64,000 bases of DNA from Siphonodentalium dalli (GCA_032622095.1 CP136068.1:158545465-158609464), one strand, 5' to 3'; numbered from the stretch's first letter, positions 44,608 to 58,260 are shown. Notes: a model not told the origin generated them from the letters alone. Translations and numbers: made by a program.

Positions 44608-45426
44608 AGCTACATGGTGCGTCATAAGTTGTAGCTAGCCAATAAAAAATGCCGAATTGCTGATGACACTTAATTGCTACTTAGATGTCAAGGGTGTCTG
44701 TTTCAACTTTGCGCATGAGTGTGATTTTCTTTAGAAAGTATTTTGCTTGTTTTACTTCTGCCATCTAATTCCCCTGTGAAATGACGGATTAAATTATAAG
44801 AAATAAATCTTGTTTCGAATAAGGTTATGGGTTATAACCAATAAGTTTGCAGAAAAATTACTATAATGCTCAGCTATATAGAATTTGTCTTCAAATTTTT
44901 TCACTCATGTACTATAAACCACACGTAACCCGGCAGGCTACAGTGAAATATAACAAAACTTAGTGAAATAACGACATCGTACTAGTATGTCACTGTGGCT
45001 TCTAAGAGATACATACCAAGATCTATGTTTCAGTCATTTCCCACTGTTTTATAGGCAAGCATATAATAAAATTCTTTATTTAATTTATGCTATGAAATAT
45101 GAAACTGATACGGTAACAATAATGACAAAATAACATAACAAATGATATTACTATTATTTCGATAAACAATAAATTCAAATTGCGTTGTCATCACTGTCAT
45201 TGTCATGTATGGGTGCCTAAATCTCTGTGAACCTATGAGTAGCATATTCGATGAGTCCCGTGCGAACATCTGTCACATTCTGTGGACTCTTGTTGCTCTC
45301 TGACGTGATATTTGCAGTTAACAGGCATTGTGCTGAATTGAGGAATGTATGAAATCTGAGAGAGAGTGAGTGGGCGCAAAGCGCCCGGGATGGTCGAAAT
45401 ATCGAGTGTCATGATAGCTGGGCTAA

Positions 45427-45788
45427 CCTTATACCCTGCTTGACAAAACAAGTGTCCACCAAACCTCGGTGCAGTTAGCGTTGCCACCGCGGGTGAAATG
45501 CAACTACACCACAGCTCCATCGGCTAACTACAGTTGGGCCGTGGTGTACTTGCTGTTTGGCCATGGTGTAGTTGCCGCGGTGTACATTCATTAAACTGAA
45601 AAAAAGACGATACAAACCAGAAATCTAACCACGGTGTACATGCCGTTCGGCCGCAGTGTAGTTGCCTTTCGGCCGCAGTGTACTTGCAGTTGGGCCACTG
45701 TGTACTGCAGTTACAAACTCTGACACCGCGGCCGAACGGCAAATACACCGTGGTGCCAATGGACACTTGTTTTGTCCAGCGGGGTAAG
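45427..45788. mobile_element. Foldback element with internal GGCCGCAGTGTAGTTGC repeats
   Basis: Inverted ends share GACAAAACAAGTGTCCA and CTTA.(C)CC.GCT. Inside are about eight degenerate 20-25-bp units of TTCGGCCGCAGTGTAGTTGC in both orientations, a GC-rich block unusual for this region. No coding capacity, no known class. Confidence 0.7.
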
Positions 45789-46059
45789 TTACTGTATATA
45801 TACATCTATAAATACGAAGTGAGAAGAATGAGCTAATGGCTTCTTTTGCTAAACACCAGTAAACAGAGCAGACAGTCCCAATGTGCAATGACGCATGCCC
45901 TTGACCTAATTATGTAACTGTGTGTGAACCCAACACTGCTTCATACTGCCTCGTTGCATGACTGCGGTAATCCCTTTGATATAGATCATGAGAAGAGCCA
46001 ATTTTTTGTCACCACTGCTTCACTACCAATATTTGATACCAGTACATGTAGTAAGCGCC

Positions 46060-46130
46060 ATGAATCTCTACTCTGGCTAATGCCCGTAGAGATCATATTC
46101 CACCAGTACAAAGCCTGGGAACTTTTGATG
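46060..46130. mobile_element. Family K arm fragment
   Basis: AATCTCTACTCTGGCTAATG, CCCGTAGAGATCATATTCCA and CCAGTACAA match the left arm of 4681-5376. The opposite arm is not found nearby. Confidence 0.65.
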
Positions 46131-48638
46131 TTCTGACCCGTTCTGACAGAGAACTGGATAACATTGAACAAACAAGGCAGGGAATACATTTATTTGTTAA
46201 TACTTGTTTCTGAATAATATACTTCACATTAGATGTGGTCCCAGCTAGGGCCAAACAAATCGGCCATTTCAACATCGAATCGAATCAAATCTTTGCTGAC
46301 ACTTCAATAGATTTGCGGTACCTATCAATGTTATGTATGAGCAAAAAATTGGGGCAAATATCCAATGTTTTTATTATGTGAGTCAGTGAGATAATTTGAA
46401 GATTATGAAGAAGTTTCACATTTCTATGACATCATGTGAACAACTTTCAATCACAGTTTGAAACATGCCTACTCTGCATTTGTTATGAAAGGTAATACTT
46501 CGAGTTTGTAACCACAGGGCAGGCATAAAATGAGATGGATTGGGTAATGATTCCATGTCAATTTTAATTCCAAATGAATGATGATGCCTCGCATTAATTA
46601 TTATCCGTATCTGTGTTTTTACAGCGTCTGATCATCTCGATTGTAGTAAGCCTTGGGAGGACGAAGATGTTATTGATGTTTCCACGCATACATCCCCTGA
46701 ACTATTCATTGACTATTATAACCTACTGGTACAAGCTGAATGTATTGAGGGAACTATGGTACATGTACATATACTGGTACATGTATTTGATTTGCATGGA
46801 ATGCACAAATAAGACGAAAGTCAAATGCACAAGTAAGACAAAAGTAGGGAGCATTACTTGCCTTTGACTTGTGTAAGAAGTTGTTTTATTTTGAAATTTC
46901 GTAAAGTGGCGTCATTTGAAGTATATAACATGCTAATGTGTTTATTTAAAAATTTTTTTAATAATTGTGGATTTTACTCTTTACATGACTAAATCCTTTG
47001 GAGCTCCCTACAAACCATATCTCTCATCTGATTGTCACAAAAATTCCTTTGGATCTTCAGGGTGACACTACATAAGAACCATCCATGTTTTTCTGAATAT
47101 TGTTTAAAAAACATGGCCAGGGCTCGATTTAACTGGATTCGCATTTCAATTTGCATTGGTAATAACCAATTTACATTGAAAAAACATGTATTGATAGGGA
47201 ATACTATACAAAATCTACCCAGTGCTGCAAAATGCTAGATGCAAATTAAAAAAATTAAATCGACCCCTGAACATGGCCACTATTGGCCATCTTGCATTTT
47301 ACTCTTTGCATGACTAAATCCTTTGGCACATCTGACAGGCCACATCCCTCACCCGATCATCTCCAAACTTCAACATCCCTCACCCGATCGTCACCAAACT
47401 TCATAAATAAACAAAATTGGCTTTTCTCTATTTGAAACCTTCTGATTTTTCCCTGCAGATTAATATATTTGTTTTGGTTGTAACTGTATTTTGCTTGAGG
47501 GTATGGTTCGGCTATGCAAACATTCCAGTATCTCCCACCTGATAGTACTATACTACACTTTAGGACCGAATAGCCTCAGTGTACATTCATTGACTAGTCA
47601 ATTTATTGGACAACATCCTGTACATTATACTGGTATATCTAATTCTAATTTTACTTTGATATTTAGCTTACATGTACATGCTTTATGGATCATACATACA
47701 TGTATTGAATAGTTTGAGGGCCTAAGTGACAATGTACCTGTACTCTTCTGTCGGATACTTCATGCTGCAGGACAATACTTGATCTTAATAATGGCATGGA
47801 CACCAGGCAGCTCCAGTATCTGTCTCTGTTTAAAATCAAGTACAGTACCCGTTACATGTACTCAAGGGCTTCACGATATCTGGATTTTAATACCGACTAT
47901 GATACTGAAAATGATATCGTGGTATGATTAAATATTGTCACCAATAAACTTGAGTAGAACTGCTTGAGCGTGATACAGAAAAATTTATTATTATAGTGTA
48001 GTCATAATGGCACCACCCCCCTGACAGCCTCAGTGTACAATCCACATACAATCATAGACTATTGACTTTATTGAATCATGCCTGGAAATCTGAGGAGGGA
48101 TATTTGATAGCCCTCCTACAGCCCTCGCAAAATTGACTCCAGGAGGCTATTTTCAGCCCCCCTAAAGCTGGTAAAATCTCGCCAACATGAAATTCACTTT
48201 GTCTTTGTGAAACTAACCTGTTTGGACATGTAACAAAAACTTTCTGCTAATCTCTGACATCTTCTGGTATGTTCTCAGCAACAAAGAACCAGGCTGTGTT
48301 CAATGCCATTAGTAATATCCACTGCACAGATAACATGAATTCAAGAGAAGAGGGGAAGTCTAGGTGGGCTATTAGCCCTTCTAATGCAACCCAAGAGGGC
48401 TATTTTCAGCCCTCCTGCAATTATCAAACTGCCAGGCCTGAGTAATAACTCGGGTAAAATATCAAAACTGTAAAAGTTGAGGAGGGCTATAATCTAGGAG
48501 GGCTATTAATAGCCCTCCTGGATTTTCTAGACCCCCAGCCCTGATTTAATATATAATGTTCTGGGACATTATCCAATTTGACTTTGATATTTGGTGCCAA
48601 ATAATAATAATCACATCTACTTGTATTCTCCATATTTA

Positions 48639-49093
48639 CAAGCCTGAGTTTAGTGTGCCTGTCATTTGCAGAATGAGGTCCCCAGAGGGTGAATTTAGTG
48701 ATGCTATCCCGCATGGTGGGCTAGCATCACCAAATTCACCCACTTGGGGCCTCATTCTGCATGGCTCAATCTGCTATGGGAGACATAATCTCAAATTGAA
48801 GTTCCCAAATAATTAATATTGTGATGTACACCCATTGGGAACCTCGATTATGCATTGTGTCATCTGCCATTTGGGGATATAGAGAAACAAAACTAAAAAA
48901 GAAATAGAATCTATGTGAAGAAGTTTCTATAGAAATTTGACAAAGAAACTTTCCTGAGAGGATGAGGTCTAAGAAGATGAGGCCCCCAGAGAGTGAATTT
49001 GGTTATGCTAGCCTGCTGTGTGGGATAGCGTCAATAAATTCACCCTCTGAGGAGATCATTCTGCAAATGACAGGCACACTAAACGCAGGCTTG
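48639..49093. mobile_element. Family A2 element (455 bp)
   Basis: Ends CAAGCCTGAGTTTAGTGTG and CACACTAAACGCAGGCTTG in inverted orientation, with the two-foldback A2 interior. Target duplication is not clear (CATATTTA versus ATTTATTT). Confidence 0.82.
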
Positions 49094-49595
49094 ATTTATT
49101 TGCGCACTATACTTCTGCTTGAATCAATTTAATCAATGTTTATTATTTGGAGGAAACTCTTGATTGTATCTACCCTTCTGGGACCTTGATTGGTAATAAA
49201 TATTCTGATCCTATAGTTACCAACTTAATGGTACATGTACCAGGTATGTGATATTTACATTTGACCGATCGCCAAACATGATTTAGTGTAACAAGACGGG
49301 AGCCCTATGTAAATATTTGATCTTGAATCACCAAACTTTCAAATTTTGAAATACATACATGTATGTATTAAACATCGACACAGTCCAAGAAGTCCTGACA
49401 TTAAAACACATATGACAAATTCAACTTCCCCGACATTGCTGCCACTATTTTAGACAGTGGCTCTAGTATTGAACTGATATTACTTTTTAGGTTGGGGGCT
49501 TCAAGTCCCGGACTGTGTCCGATCGAAGCATTTAATGTAACGCCGCTTTACACAGGGTGGTTCTAGTACCTTATTGAACTGCTTTTACTTTTCAG

Positions 49596-49689
49596 GCTGG
49601 GGGACTTGAAAGAGCGAGAGCTGCGCCAAAAATCCGAGATGAAGAGAAGGAATCGATGTTTGGATATGTCTTCGGCGTATCCGGGCCAG
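49596..49689 (+). CDS. ATP6V1A: ATP6V1A exon 2
   Basis: The exon after TTTTACTTTTCAG encodes AGGLERARAAPKIRDEEKES and then MFGYVFGVSGP, ending one base into the next codon before GTTCGT. It forms the start of the N-terminal beta-barrel; FGYVxGVSGP is conserved in animal subunit A. The donor GTTCGT departs from the consensus, but phase 1 matches the next exon exactly. Confidence 0.93.
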
Positions 49690-49856
49690 GTTCGTTAAAC
49701 TCAGAATTCTCACTGTCAGATTAAGGCCAAAAATATTTAAATGTCGAGTTGCATGTCAAAAACAATGTCAGAGTTTATAGAAATCACCGTTGATATCTTC
49801 AGTAATAATTAATAAAATTAAACAATATTTTGTATGTGAGCTTATTAGTTAGGGGT

Positions 49857-50323
49857 CAAGCCTGAGTTTAGTGTGCCTGTCATTTGCAGAGTGAGGTCCC
49901 CAGAGGGTGAATTTAGTAACGCTATCCCGCATAGCGGGCTAGCAGCACTAATTTCACCCTGTGGCAACTTCATTTTGCTTAGGCCTCATCTTCTCTGGAA
50001 AGTTTCTTTATTATAAAATTTCTATAGAAACTTCTTCACATAGATTATATTTCTTTTTTAGTTTAGTTTCTCTATATCCCCAAATTGGCAGACGACACAT
50101 TGCATAATCGATGTTCCCAATGGGTGTACATCACAATATTCACCATTTGGGAACTTCAATCTGAGTCTTTGTCTCCCATAGCAGATGAGGCCATGCAGAA
50201 TGAGGTCCCCAGAGGGTGAATTGGGTGATGCTAGCCTGCTATGTGGGACAGCGTCACTAAATTCACCCTCTGGGGACCTTATTCTGCAAAATGACAGGCA
50301 CACTATGACTAAACCCAGACTGG
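49857..50323. mobile_element. Family A2 element (467 bp)
   Basis: Exact 8-bp target duplication TTAGGGGT (49849-49856, 50324-50331). Interior in the opposite orientation to 48639. Ends CAAGCCTGAGTTTAGTGTG and a slightly changed right end. Confidence 0.88.
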
Positions 50324-50367
50324 TTAGGGGTGTAGGTCAATATGGGTGAGGACTGTCATGTCAAATA

Positions 50368-50544
50368 AAGTAATGCCCTAAATAATCGACTCCTTAACCA
50401 CAGCAGAATTATGGGTATCTTTTCAGGATTTAGTCGGAAATATGGTTTGTTACCATTCATCAGAAAGCTCTGTGACAAGCCATATTTCTGACTAAATCCT
50501 GAATTATGCTGTTGTTAAGGAGTCGATTATTTAGGGCATTACTG
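50368..50544. mobile_element. Family B MITE with internal deletion (177 bp)
   Basis: AGTAATGCCCTAAATAATCG and GGGCATTACTG ends. The apex of the foldback and part of the right arm are missing (GAAAGCTCTGTGACAAGCC). TA is present at the right flank. Confidence 0.82.
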
Positions 50545-51164
50545 TACAACACATATCAAGTTCAAACTTAATTTTGTACTAATGATGTACCGTAGTTAAG
50601 AGGAAGTTGTTAGGGCACTGCTCTGAGTAAACGGATGAATTTGTGAAACTTACCCAGAGATTTAATGACCGGGGATAGGATATCGCATTTCATTGCAAGT
50701 AATGTCAATAAAAATGCTTTTCATTTAAAATGGGTGGATTTAATTACAAGGGATATAAACAAACCCTGTTTTGTTACATATTCCGGAGTTCGAGCATGAA
50801 AAGTGTCTTCATGCTCGAATCTCAGAATATACATGTACATGTTTATGTTTATCTCTAGATGTATATTGAAAACTTATTCTCCCCAACTATATAAAAAGAC
50901 TTGTAACTGAAACAGGATCCCTAGGCGAGCCTTTATCCAACATCGTAGAGGCCTGCACCCACTTTGTGTGCTTCATGCACATTTACACATTTAGATCTTA
51001 GACATTGCAGTGGCCCCTTAGTGTGCTTCCCACACATTTTGATAATTTAAATGTTTTGATCCAAAAACTTAATTGTCTTTATTTCCTACATTGGTTAATA
51101 AGATAATTGGAGATATTTTCATTAATGCCTTAATGCCCCCCAAAGGCTTACTTTTTAGCTCACC

Positions 51165-52070
51165 TGAGACGAAGTCTCCGGTGGAGCTATAGTCATCACT
51201 CCTCGTCCGTCGTCCGTCCGTCCGTCTGTCTGTCCGTCCGTGTTTACTAATGACTACTTATGTGGCTAAGATTGTGTAAAATGGATATTTATGTGCATAA
51301 CTTCCGTTGCGTGGCTAGCCATGTAACAGCTTTCAGATGGACGTTCTAAAATGATCTATTTGGCCTAATCAGCTTATTTAATTTTGTAGTCACTCAAAAT
51401 TTGGAGAAAAAAAGTCCATCGATTTAGACATCCATGACCCGTCAATAGGAGATGTCGGACACTGACAAGACATTTATGTGGCTAGCCACCTAATCACGGA
51501 CCTGTCAGTTTCTCCTATTCCACTGTCCCAGTTGCTGTGAGCAAGTTTTTGAGTTTTAATCAGCTTCTTCTGCTATAATTCCAACATGTTATGAATCCAT
51601 AATCTGGAGTTTTATCACTATCTACTACTTGATAGCCACTTAAAATTTTATGGCTACTTGAGAAGCCACATAAAAAGTAAAGCCACATTACCATTTCTAG
51701 CCACATAGGTCGAAGCCACATATCTACCCATTTGTTGGTACGTTCGTCTGTCCGTCCGTCAACTTTTTTTTTAAACATCTTCTCCTCTGAAACCATCATA
51801 CCAAATTGGTTCATATTTGGTGTGGATGTTCCCTAGGTGACTCTCATTCAGATTTGTTCAAATGAGGTCACCGAGTCAAATAGTTTTGATGTCAGGACCA
51901 TAACTATTTTTCCACATAGTAATTCTTAAAACGACTTCTTTTCTGAAGTTGTCGGGCCGATTGGGTTCATATTTGGTATGAGGGTACCTTGGGTGACTGT
52001 GGTTCAGATTTGTTCAAATGAGGTCACTGGGTCAAATGTGGGTGGGGCTATGGACATAAATCTGAATTTT
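51165..52070. repeat. TTTTAGCTCACCTGAGACGAAGTCTC dispersed repeat
   Basis: It starts with AGCTCACCTGAGACGAAG, a motif I know as common in bivalve genomic repeats, followed by a CGTCCGTCCGTC run. It continues with TTCATATTTGGT, TTCAGATTTGTTCAAATG and AGGTCAC modules; a second run of CGTCTGTCCGTCCGTC is at 51746. Similar modules recur at 53160-53350. Class not assigned. Confidence 0.6.
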
Positions 52071-52567
52071 TTTTTTTTCGATTTAACTTATTGCTCAATT
52101 TAACCCAAAAAAATTATATATATATATATTTTATTTTTAATAAATAAGTTTTTTTATTAGATAAAATATTTTATTTTAAATTAAATAAAAAAAAACTCAT
52201 TCAAATTTTGAAGAACCTATGACATTACATCTTTGGGAGGGAAGGGGAGGTACCTCTAGTCACTCCACTATATTTGGTTGAAATCAGGGGTTTGGGAGAA
52301 AGCAGGAACAGACAGATGTACAGAAATGTTCAGTAAATTACTTTAATATCCTTGTATTCTCACTACAGCAAGCCACCCATGTGCTCTGATGGACACATGT
52401 TTATAAAACAAGATAACAACTGCTATGCCATAGTGCTCTCTATCCCCAGAGAGTGTAATTCATGTCATTCATAATTTAAATGAGATTAATGGTGTTATAA
52501 ATGAAGCACCCTTGTTGTTTACATTATCACTCAGTGGTCATTAAAATCAGATTAATTTCATTTTCTC

Positions 52568-52999
52568 CAAGCTTGAATTAAGAGTGTCTGGCATTGTAGA
52601 ATGAGGTTCCCAGAGGGTTAATTTAATTATGTTGCTCCACACAGCAGGCTAGCATCACCAAATACACCCTCTGAGGACCTCATTCTGCTTAGGCCTCATC
52701 TTCTGGGAAGTATCTAGAATCTCAAATTAACATTTTTAGCTGCTTTTTTTCCTTCTGTTCAGATTCTATATCCCCTAATTTGCAGAAGATAAAATGCATA
52801 ATTGAGGTGCCCAATGAGTGTGCATACATCGCCAACTTCAGCTGGAGAATTTCTATCTGTCCCTAGGTCTCCCATAGCAGTTGGGGATTAAGTAAAATTA
52901 GGTTCCCAGATTGTGAATTTGGTGATGCTATCCCACCTATCAGAATAGCATCACTAGTTTCACTCTTTGGGGACTTCAGACACACTGAATTCAGGCTTG
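52568..52999. mobile_element. Family A2 element, old copy (432 bp)
   Basis: Diverged inverted ends CAAGCTTGAATT and AATTCAGGCTTG, with A2 arms carrying many substitutions. No target duplication is recognised. Confidence 0.72.
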
Positions 53000-54409
53000 G
53001 CTGTTCCAATATTTTCTTAACAACCACTTATCTATGTGAACTCATTATACCTAATTATGAACAAACAATCGAGGTACATGTATATTGCTGTTGTTGGATT
53101 TAAACTGTCGGTCTGTCAGAGAGTCTTTCCATCCATTGGTCTGTCCATCCAATCCATCAACAATCCATATGAAATCCTGTAGGCGACTCACGTTCAAATG
53201 GGAGGGATGCCAGGGCCGTAACTTTCTCCCTCCATAGTAATTCTAACAACTATTACTTCTCAAGAACCTTCAAGTCTATTTAGCTTATATTTGGTATGCA
53301 GGGTCCTTGGGCGGCATGTTCAGATCTGTTCAAATGGGGTCATTTTTTGGAAAATCAATTAACTTCAACTGTTAAAAGCCACTGTTTAAAATTACTAGAT
53401 GAATAGATCTCATACAAGGGGATTCATGTTTGTTCAACTAGGGGCAGAGGTAAAAGTTATAGCTCCCCCACCCACACTACCTGTATCTATGTTGTATGCT
53501 ACTGTTATAATAATATATAGATTCCTCTTGAAAATTTCATTTCTGATACAACATTAGTTGTAGATTAGATTTTCACACCAAAAATAAGACATCCTTAAAC
53601 CACACTTAGACTCACTATATGAATAGTTCTCATAATTTGATTTTAATTTCAAACTAGTATGTTTTTAAACCAACAGTCCATATTTGCCGACTTCATGTTA
53701 ATCTGTTGTAATGGGGCACAAATTTTGACTTTATGGGAGATGTCAGGCTGGAAATTCCCAAAAGTTTGAGAGCTTGAAGCACCCATTCCAGTTATAAAAT
53801 TTCAACATAAGAGGGGTGTGCAAAATTAATTTTGTGAACTTAGGACTATGGAATGGTTAAGATTATCTTGTTTAAAAGGGGGTTGGAGATTTGACAGTAG
53901 TGTGCACTTTGAAATTTCAAGGTGAAGAGCCCGGCTCATCAGCAAATCCCGAGCTACATGTATATGTCCATGTTTAGAACTACTTGTCTTAACTTATTTT
54001 GACAAGTACTGACTGTGTTAGTCTTCAAAGTCCCTTTCTTCTCAGTCTTTACAGTAGGTGAGCGTCTCCACAGTCATTGACTGTCTTGTGTGAAATTAGC
54101 CTTGATGCTATACAAGTATATATAAATGGAATAATCCAAATTATAATATTCAAATTTTTCATAAATGAGTTCTATAAATCCATGAACACTATTATCTGGA
54201 TTTTATCTTGATAAAACAAATCTTAATTTTTACATTGAACTCCTTGCACAATTTTGCTTATATTACCTGTTATTACCTGTACATCCCATTATCCCTCCAA
54301 ATCATTAATAGAACATTCCAATGTAAACTTTTTTATCTTTTTGGAGAATCCATTTAGTATTGAAAGGGCTAATATTATGTTTAGTGTCAATCATCTCATT
54401 TACTTTTTT

Positions 54410-54780
54410 GGCAGGGAATAATAATGAATTTGATTAATTCCATCATTCCAGCGAGTATCCCTTGTGAAAATTCGGATAGGAACATTTAATCTTATTGGTG
54501 TTAATATTTATGTTATATTATTACATTGTACAATATAATGAGATTAATGACCCTCAGAAACCTATCAAGAATAATTAATAATGAATAATCATCACATTTC
54601 GCATTTAGTTCTCAGAATCCTCGATAATGCTAAACATAAACTTAACTTAACCGTCGCCTAATCACAGATGGTGGATTACATTGAATTATGCTAGTTAATA
54701 GAATATCACACTTAAATTTACTATGTACATGTATAACCACAACAAATTTTAAAGTCTTACAAATCTGGGAGTTATGCAGA
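54410..54780. repeat. Family G dispersed repeat, compact copy
   Basis: Matches the outer parts of 27425-29105 (GGCAGGGAATAATAATGAAT, AATCCTCGATAATGCTAAAC, GGTGGATTACATTGAATTAT) with a single 71-bp unit and none of the later insertions. Confidence 0.75.
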
Positions 54781-54782
54781 TA

Positions 54783-55620
54783 CTGTACTGCCCTAAGTAC
54801 CCCAGTTACATGTATACGTCATTTCAGTTAGACTTTAAACGCGGTTATAAACTGAAACCAACCAGAGGATTGTGTTGTTAAAATGCATGTAAGCTTCAAC
54901 TGGTATGAAACGGTAACTTCCAGTACAATTGCAGCTCCAGCCAATTTATATACATGTACATGTATGTCATAGAAATTAAATTTGCTGACAGTCATCTACA
55001 GTGTATCCTCAATTAAGGAATATAACCAGGGTTTCTTTACTACCTTTAATTGCGGTGCCACAGCAGTCATGGGACTGATATTAAAGTGATGTGAAACACT
55101 CCTGTAGGGTGATCAAATAGACATGGAGAATAATCTTGCTCAAAGTAGTAAATTTTATACATATTATATCCAAATTGACAACAAGCACCGTCATTCTTAT
55201 ATATTAATTAAATACAGTGACTCTCGATGGAAAAATCGTTTTTGTTAGTTTATCGCAGATAGTTGCGTCCCGAATCGAGAAGTAAATATTTACAATTGTG
55301 CGTAGTTCAGACAATGTTTTCTATGAAGTGGTAAGGTCGATTTGTTTAATGCTACGTTCCTCCAGTTGGCATAGTGCCTGAATACCAACTTATTAGTTTC
55401 ACGCACACGAATAAGTACATAATATGTCTTTAACTGTGGTGCAGTTATGGTATGACCGCAGCTGTCCGCAGTTATAAATGCATAATAACCCCAGTTACTG
55501 GGTCACAGCCCTCATAAATTGGCTTCGGCAATCAGCAAACTAGGCCACTGCAAAAGGTTGTAGCAGATTGCCGAAGCTAAACAATCTGAATTAGAGGGCT
55601 GATTACTTAGCGCAGTACAG
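54783..55620. mobile_element. Family D element (838 bp)
   Basis: Ends CTGTACTGCCCTAAGTA and TACTTAGCGCAGTACAG. Preceded by TA; the right flank AGTAT has changed. The interior has a foldback near the right end (GGCTTCGGCAATC with GATTGCCGAAGC). No coding capacity. Confidence 0.8.
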
Positions 55621-55656
55621 AGTATTACATATACATGTACAATGTACACATACTAG

Positions 55657-55839
<183 letters not shown>

Positions 55840-55856
55840 TAGATAATAGAATCAAA

Positions 55857-55945
55857 TGCAACCCATGGAGAGCCCCACACAGCCTACAGCAGACGACACT
55901 CTGTAGGACATGCTTTCATCTGTGTGAGGCTCCCTGTGGGTTAAA
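55857..55945. mobile_element. Small hairpin element with the GACGACACTC module
   Basis: AACCCATGGAGAGCCCCACA at the left pairs imperfectly with TGTGTGAGGCTCCCTGTGGG at the right, and AGCAGACGACACTCT lies in the loop. The same module occurs inside the elements at 3773, 8236 and 27465. Confidence 0.65.
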
Positions 55946-55982
55946 CATTAAAATTTATATATCGCCTTGCATCGGGTATTAA

Positions 55983-56180
55983 CCCTTTCATGACAGGAGC
56001 TGCGCTGGTGCACAGGTGACATAGAGACCATGTTCCAGTGCATTCTCTGTTATATGCAAGTCTCCCATAGGGATATATAAGAGAATACACTAGCTTACAA
56101 GGTCAAGGTAAATAGTGTTAGGCCAAGATAATTCATTGGCACAGTGTTTTTGCAAAATTTCAGGAAGCTCTGGTCTGTTT
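55983..56180. mobile_element. C''-type TTAA element, degenerate
   Basis: Follows TTAA (55979-55982). It starts CCCTTTCATGACAGGAGC and ends in GCAAAATTTCAGGAAGCTC like the C'' copy at 10417, with eroded hairpins. The right TTAA is lost. Confidence 0.6.
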
Positions 56181-57347
56181 TCTGACCAGTATCTACTGTC
56201 ATGTCTTTCTCTGTGTTGAGGTAGGAATTTCATTGACGCAACACTTCAGCATCATAAAGTTCCGAATATTTAATGATACATGTATATCCAACTCAACCAG
56301 GATTTTTCAGGTTGATATTTTTCACTGATATAATTATAAGTAATAATCTTGGTTTTCTTATTTAATTACCCAGTTTAAAGGCAATGTGCCGAATCACAAA
56401 CTGTTTCTAAATTTATTTGCTATTTATAAATTTATAATTCGACATGAAGCCTTTAAAGGTACGGATGACCTTGGTTGTAGGTTTTAATTTAGAAATAAAA
56501 TTTATCAAATTATGAATTTCCTCAAGTATTTGAATATTGGTTACTTATTGATAGCTCACACGCATATGGCCTTGTTTGTATGATCAACCATTTTGATATG
56601 TAGCATGCATAAGGACGTGTTGGAATTTATTGACGTTCTTGCTATGTGTAAATTAACTTGTAAGCAGTGAATTAATTTCGTAATTTACGTTTCAGGTTGA
56701 AATAATTAAATGCATCATTTCACAACCATGGCGTGGCTTCATCTGTCGGATCCCAACTAAACAATACTAATAGTATAGTATAATGATATTATGATTGCCA
56801 TATTATCCACAAAACACACTTTGTGTGAGCCGAGCATTTGTTTATATACAGCACATAAAGATTGTGCAATAAGCAAAATGCCCTGACATTTTTTTTTGGG
56901 AGAGTGTTTCACGGTGACCGATTCAACACCAAAATCTTGAGCGCTATATCGGTATGTTGTAAACAATATGGTGGCAATTTTAACGAAAGTACCTTGTGGG
57001 GTCTCCCCGGTGTTGAATGATTTGTGTATCGCACACTCTTTACATACTGTACTGTATCATAACATGGCTTTTGTTTACTAACAAGGTGTACAATCTTGAC
57101 AAAAACATGCTATTTATGTGATATTTTTACTTGGTATAAGGACAAATTCTGGCTATATTTTAATATTCTTTCTTTATGGCGGTTTTAATGGATGCGACTA
57201 TTTTAACAGCAATAGCTATCACGAAGGCAATCCATGCCTTTCATATGTGTAATTAGATTAGGAACCGAGATTATTCCTTAAGGAGAATTTGACATCTTTA
57301 TAAAGGTTTTGCATCTTGAATTTGGGATTCCTTAACACTGACGACAG

Positions 57348-57437
57348 CTGGTGTAACGGTAGGAGATCCTGTTTTGAGAACGGGTAAACCTCTGTCGGTT
57401 GAGCTGGGTCCTGGTATAATGGGCAGTATCTTTGATG
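57348..57437 (+). CDS. ATP6V1A: ATP6V1A exon 4
   Basis: Encodes (S)[29 protein letters not shown], residues 76-105, the conserved PGIMGxIFDG turn leading to the non-homologous region. It starts CT of the Ser codon after GACGACAG and ends one base into Gly before GTATGT. Confidence 0.96.
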
Positions 57438-57654
57438 GTATGTATTATTACACCCACATGACCGGAAATCGAAAAAGAAATGCAGGGTATACCGTCCGTT
57501 TGTCCGGGCAGATTTCTCAACAACTACTATGAGAACATTCAACGGAGTGTTCAAACGTTTTATTCAGGTTTTCCATTCTAGAGTTATTTATCTTTGTTTA
57601 TCTGGGAAAAAAATAAATTTGTCAGTCTGAGCAGATGTCTCAGTTTCTGTTTTA

Positions 57655-57780
57655 TGCCAGGAGAAAATAAATGAGGCCATATATTGGGAAACACACAACA
57701 TGATGGGACGACCATGGTTCGCCCTGTGGGAATACAATCTGGATTGTTGTCATTTCCTTGCACCTGAAGCAAGAATCAGG
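57655..57780. repeat. Dispersed repeat fragment shared with 40110-40240
   Basis: Minus-strand match to TGCAAGGAAATGACAACAAT, CGAACCATGGTCGTCCCATC and GTGTTTCCCAATATATGG. No ends recognised. Confidence 0.55.
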
Positions 57781-58006
57781 AAATGGAAGCTTCATACAGA
57801 AAGCAAATTGAAACAGTGTTTCTTTGGCCTCAAGTTAATGAACTAAAAAACCATGTAAGTGACACAATGCGTAATTTAAAAATCGCACGACTGATTACGG
57901 CTCAACAGGCAGGTTGTTGAAAACAGTGATAAACCTTTTGATTGACAAGTTAATGAATGCTGAGAATCACTTTAGAACTAACAATTTTTGTTTCTATATG
58001 CATGAT

Positions 58007-58260
58007 CAAGCCTTGAAATAGGGTGTCTGTCATTTGCAGAATGAGGTCCCCAGAGGGTGAATTTAGTGATGCTACCCCGCATATCGGGCTAGCATCACCA
58101 AATTCACCCTCGGGGAACCTTATTCTGCTGAGGTGTAAGCAGAATGAGGTCCCCAGAGGGTGAATTTGGTGATGCTAGCCCGCTATGCAGGGTAGCATCA
58201 CTAAATTCACCCTCTGGGGACCTTATTCTGCAAATGACAGACACGCTATTTCAAGGCTTG
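58007..58260. mobile_element. Family A element, long form (254 bp)
   Basis: Exact 8-bp target duplication TGCATGAT (57999-58006, 58261-58268). Two foldback pairs. Confidence 0.93.

Larger units (their letters stand above)
43943..49595 (+). other. ATP6V1A: ATP6V1A intron 1
   Basis: GTAAGT to TTTTACTTTTCAG (5.65 kb). It holds a palindrome (44513), a foldback element (45427), a K fragment (46060) and an A2 element (48639). Stretches at 46140-48638 otherwise show nothing recognisable, apart from repeated AGGGCTATTTTCAGCCC-like segments (48100-48520). The intron depends on the start-exon assignment. Confidence 0.6.

Noticed and set aside
45233-45888. Cys-containing minus-strand open frames
   Set aside because: They cover a foldback element with short GC-rich units; the Cys/Arg-rich peptides follow from the repeat.
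46613-46867. Possible exon after TTTTTACAG at 46624
   Set aside because: There is an acceptor-like string and an open frame, but no similarity, no donor in phase and low complexity (YMYIYWYMYLI).
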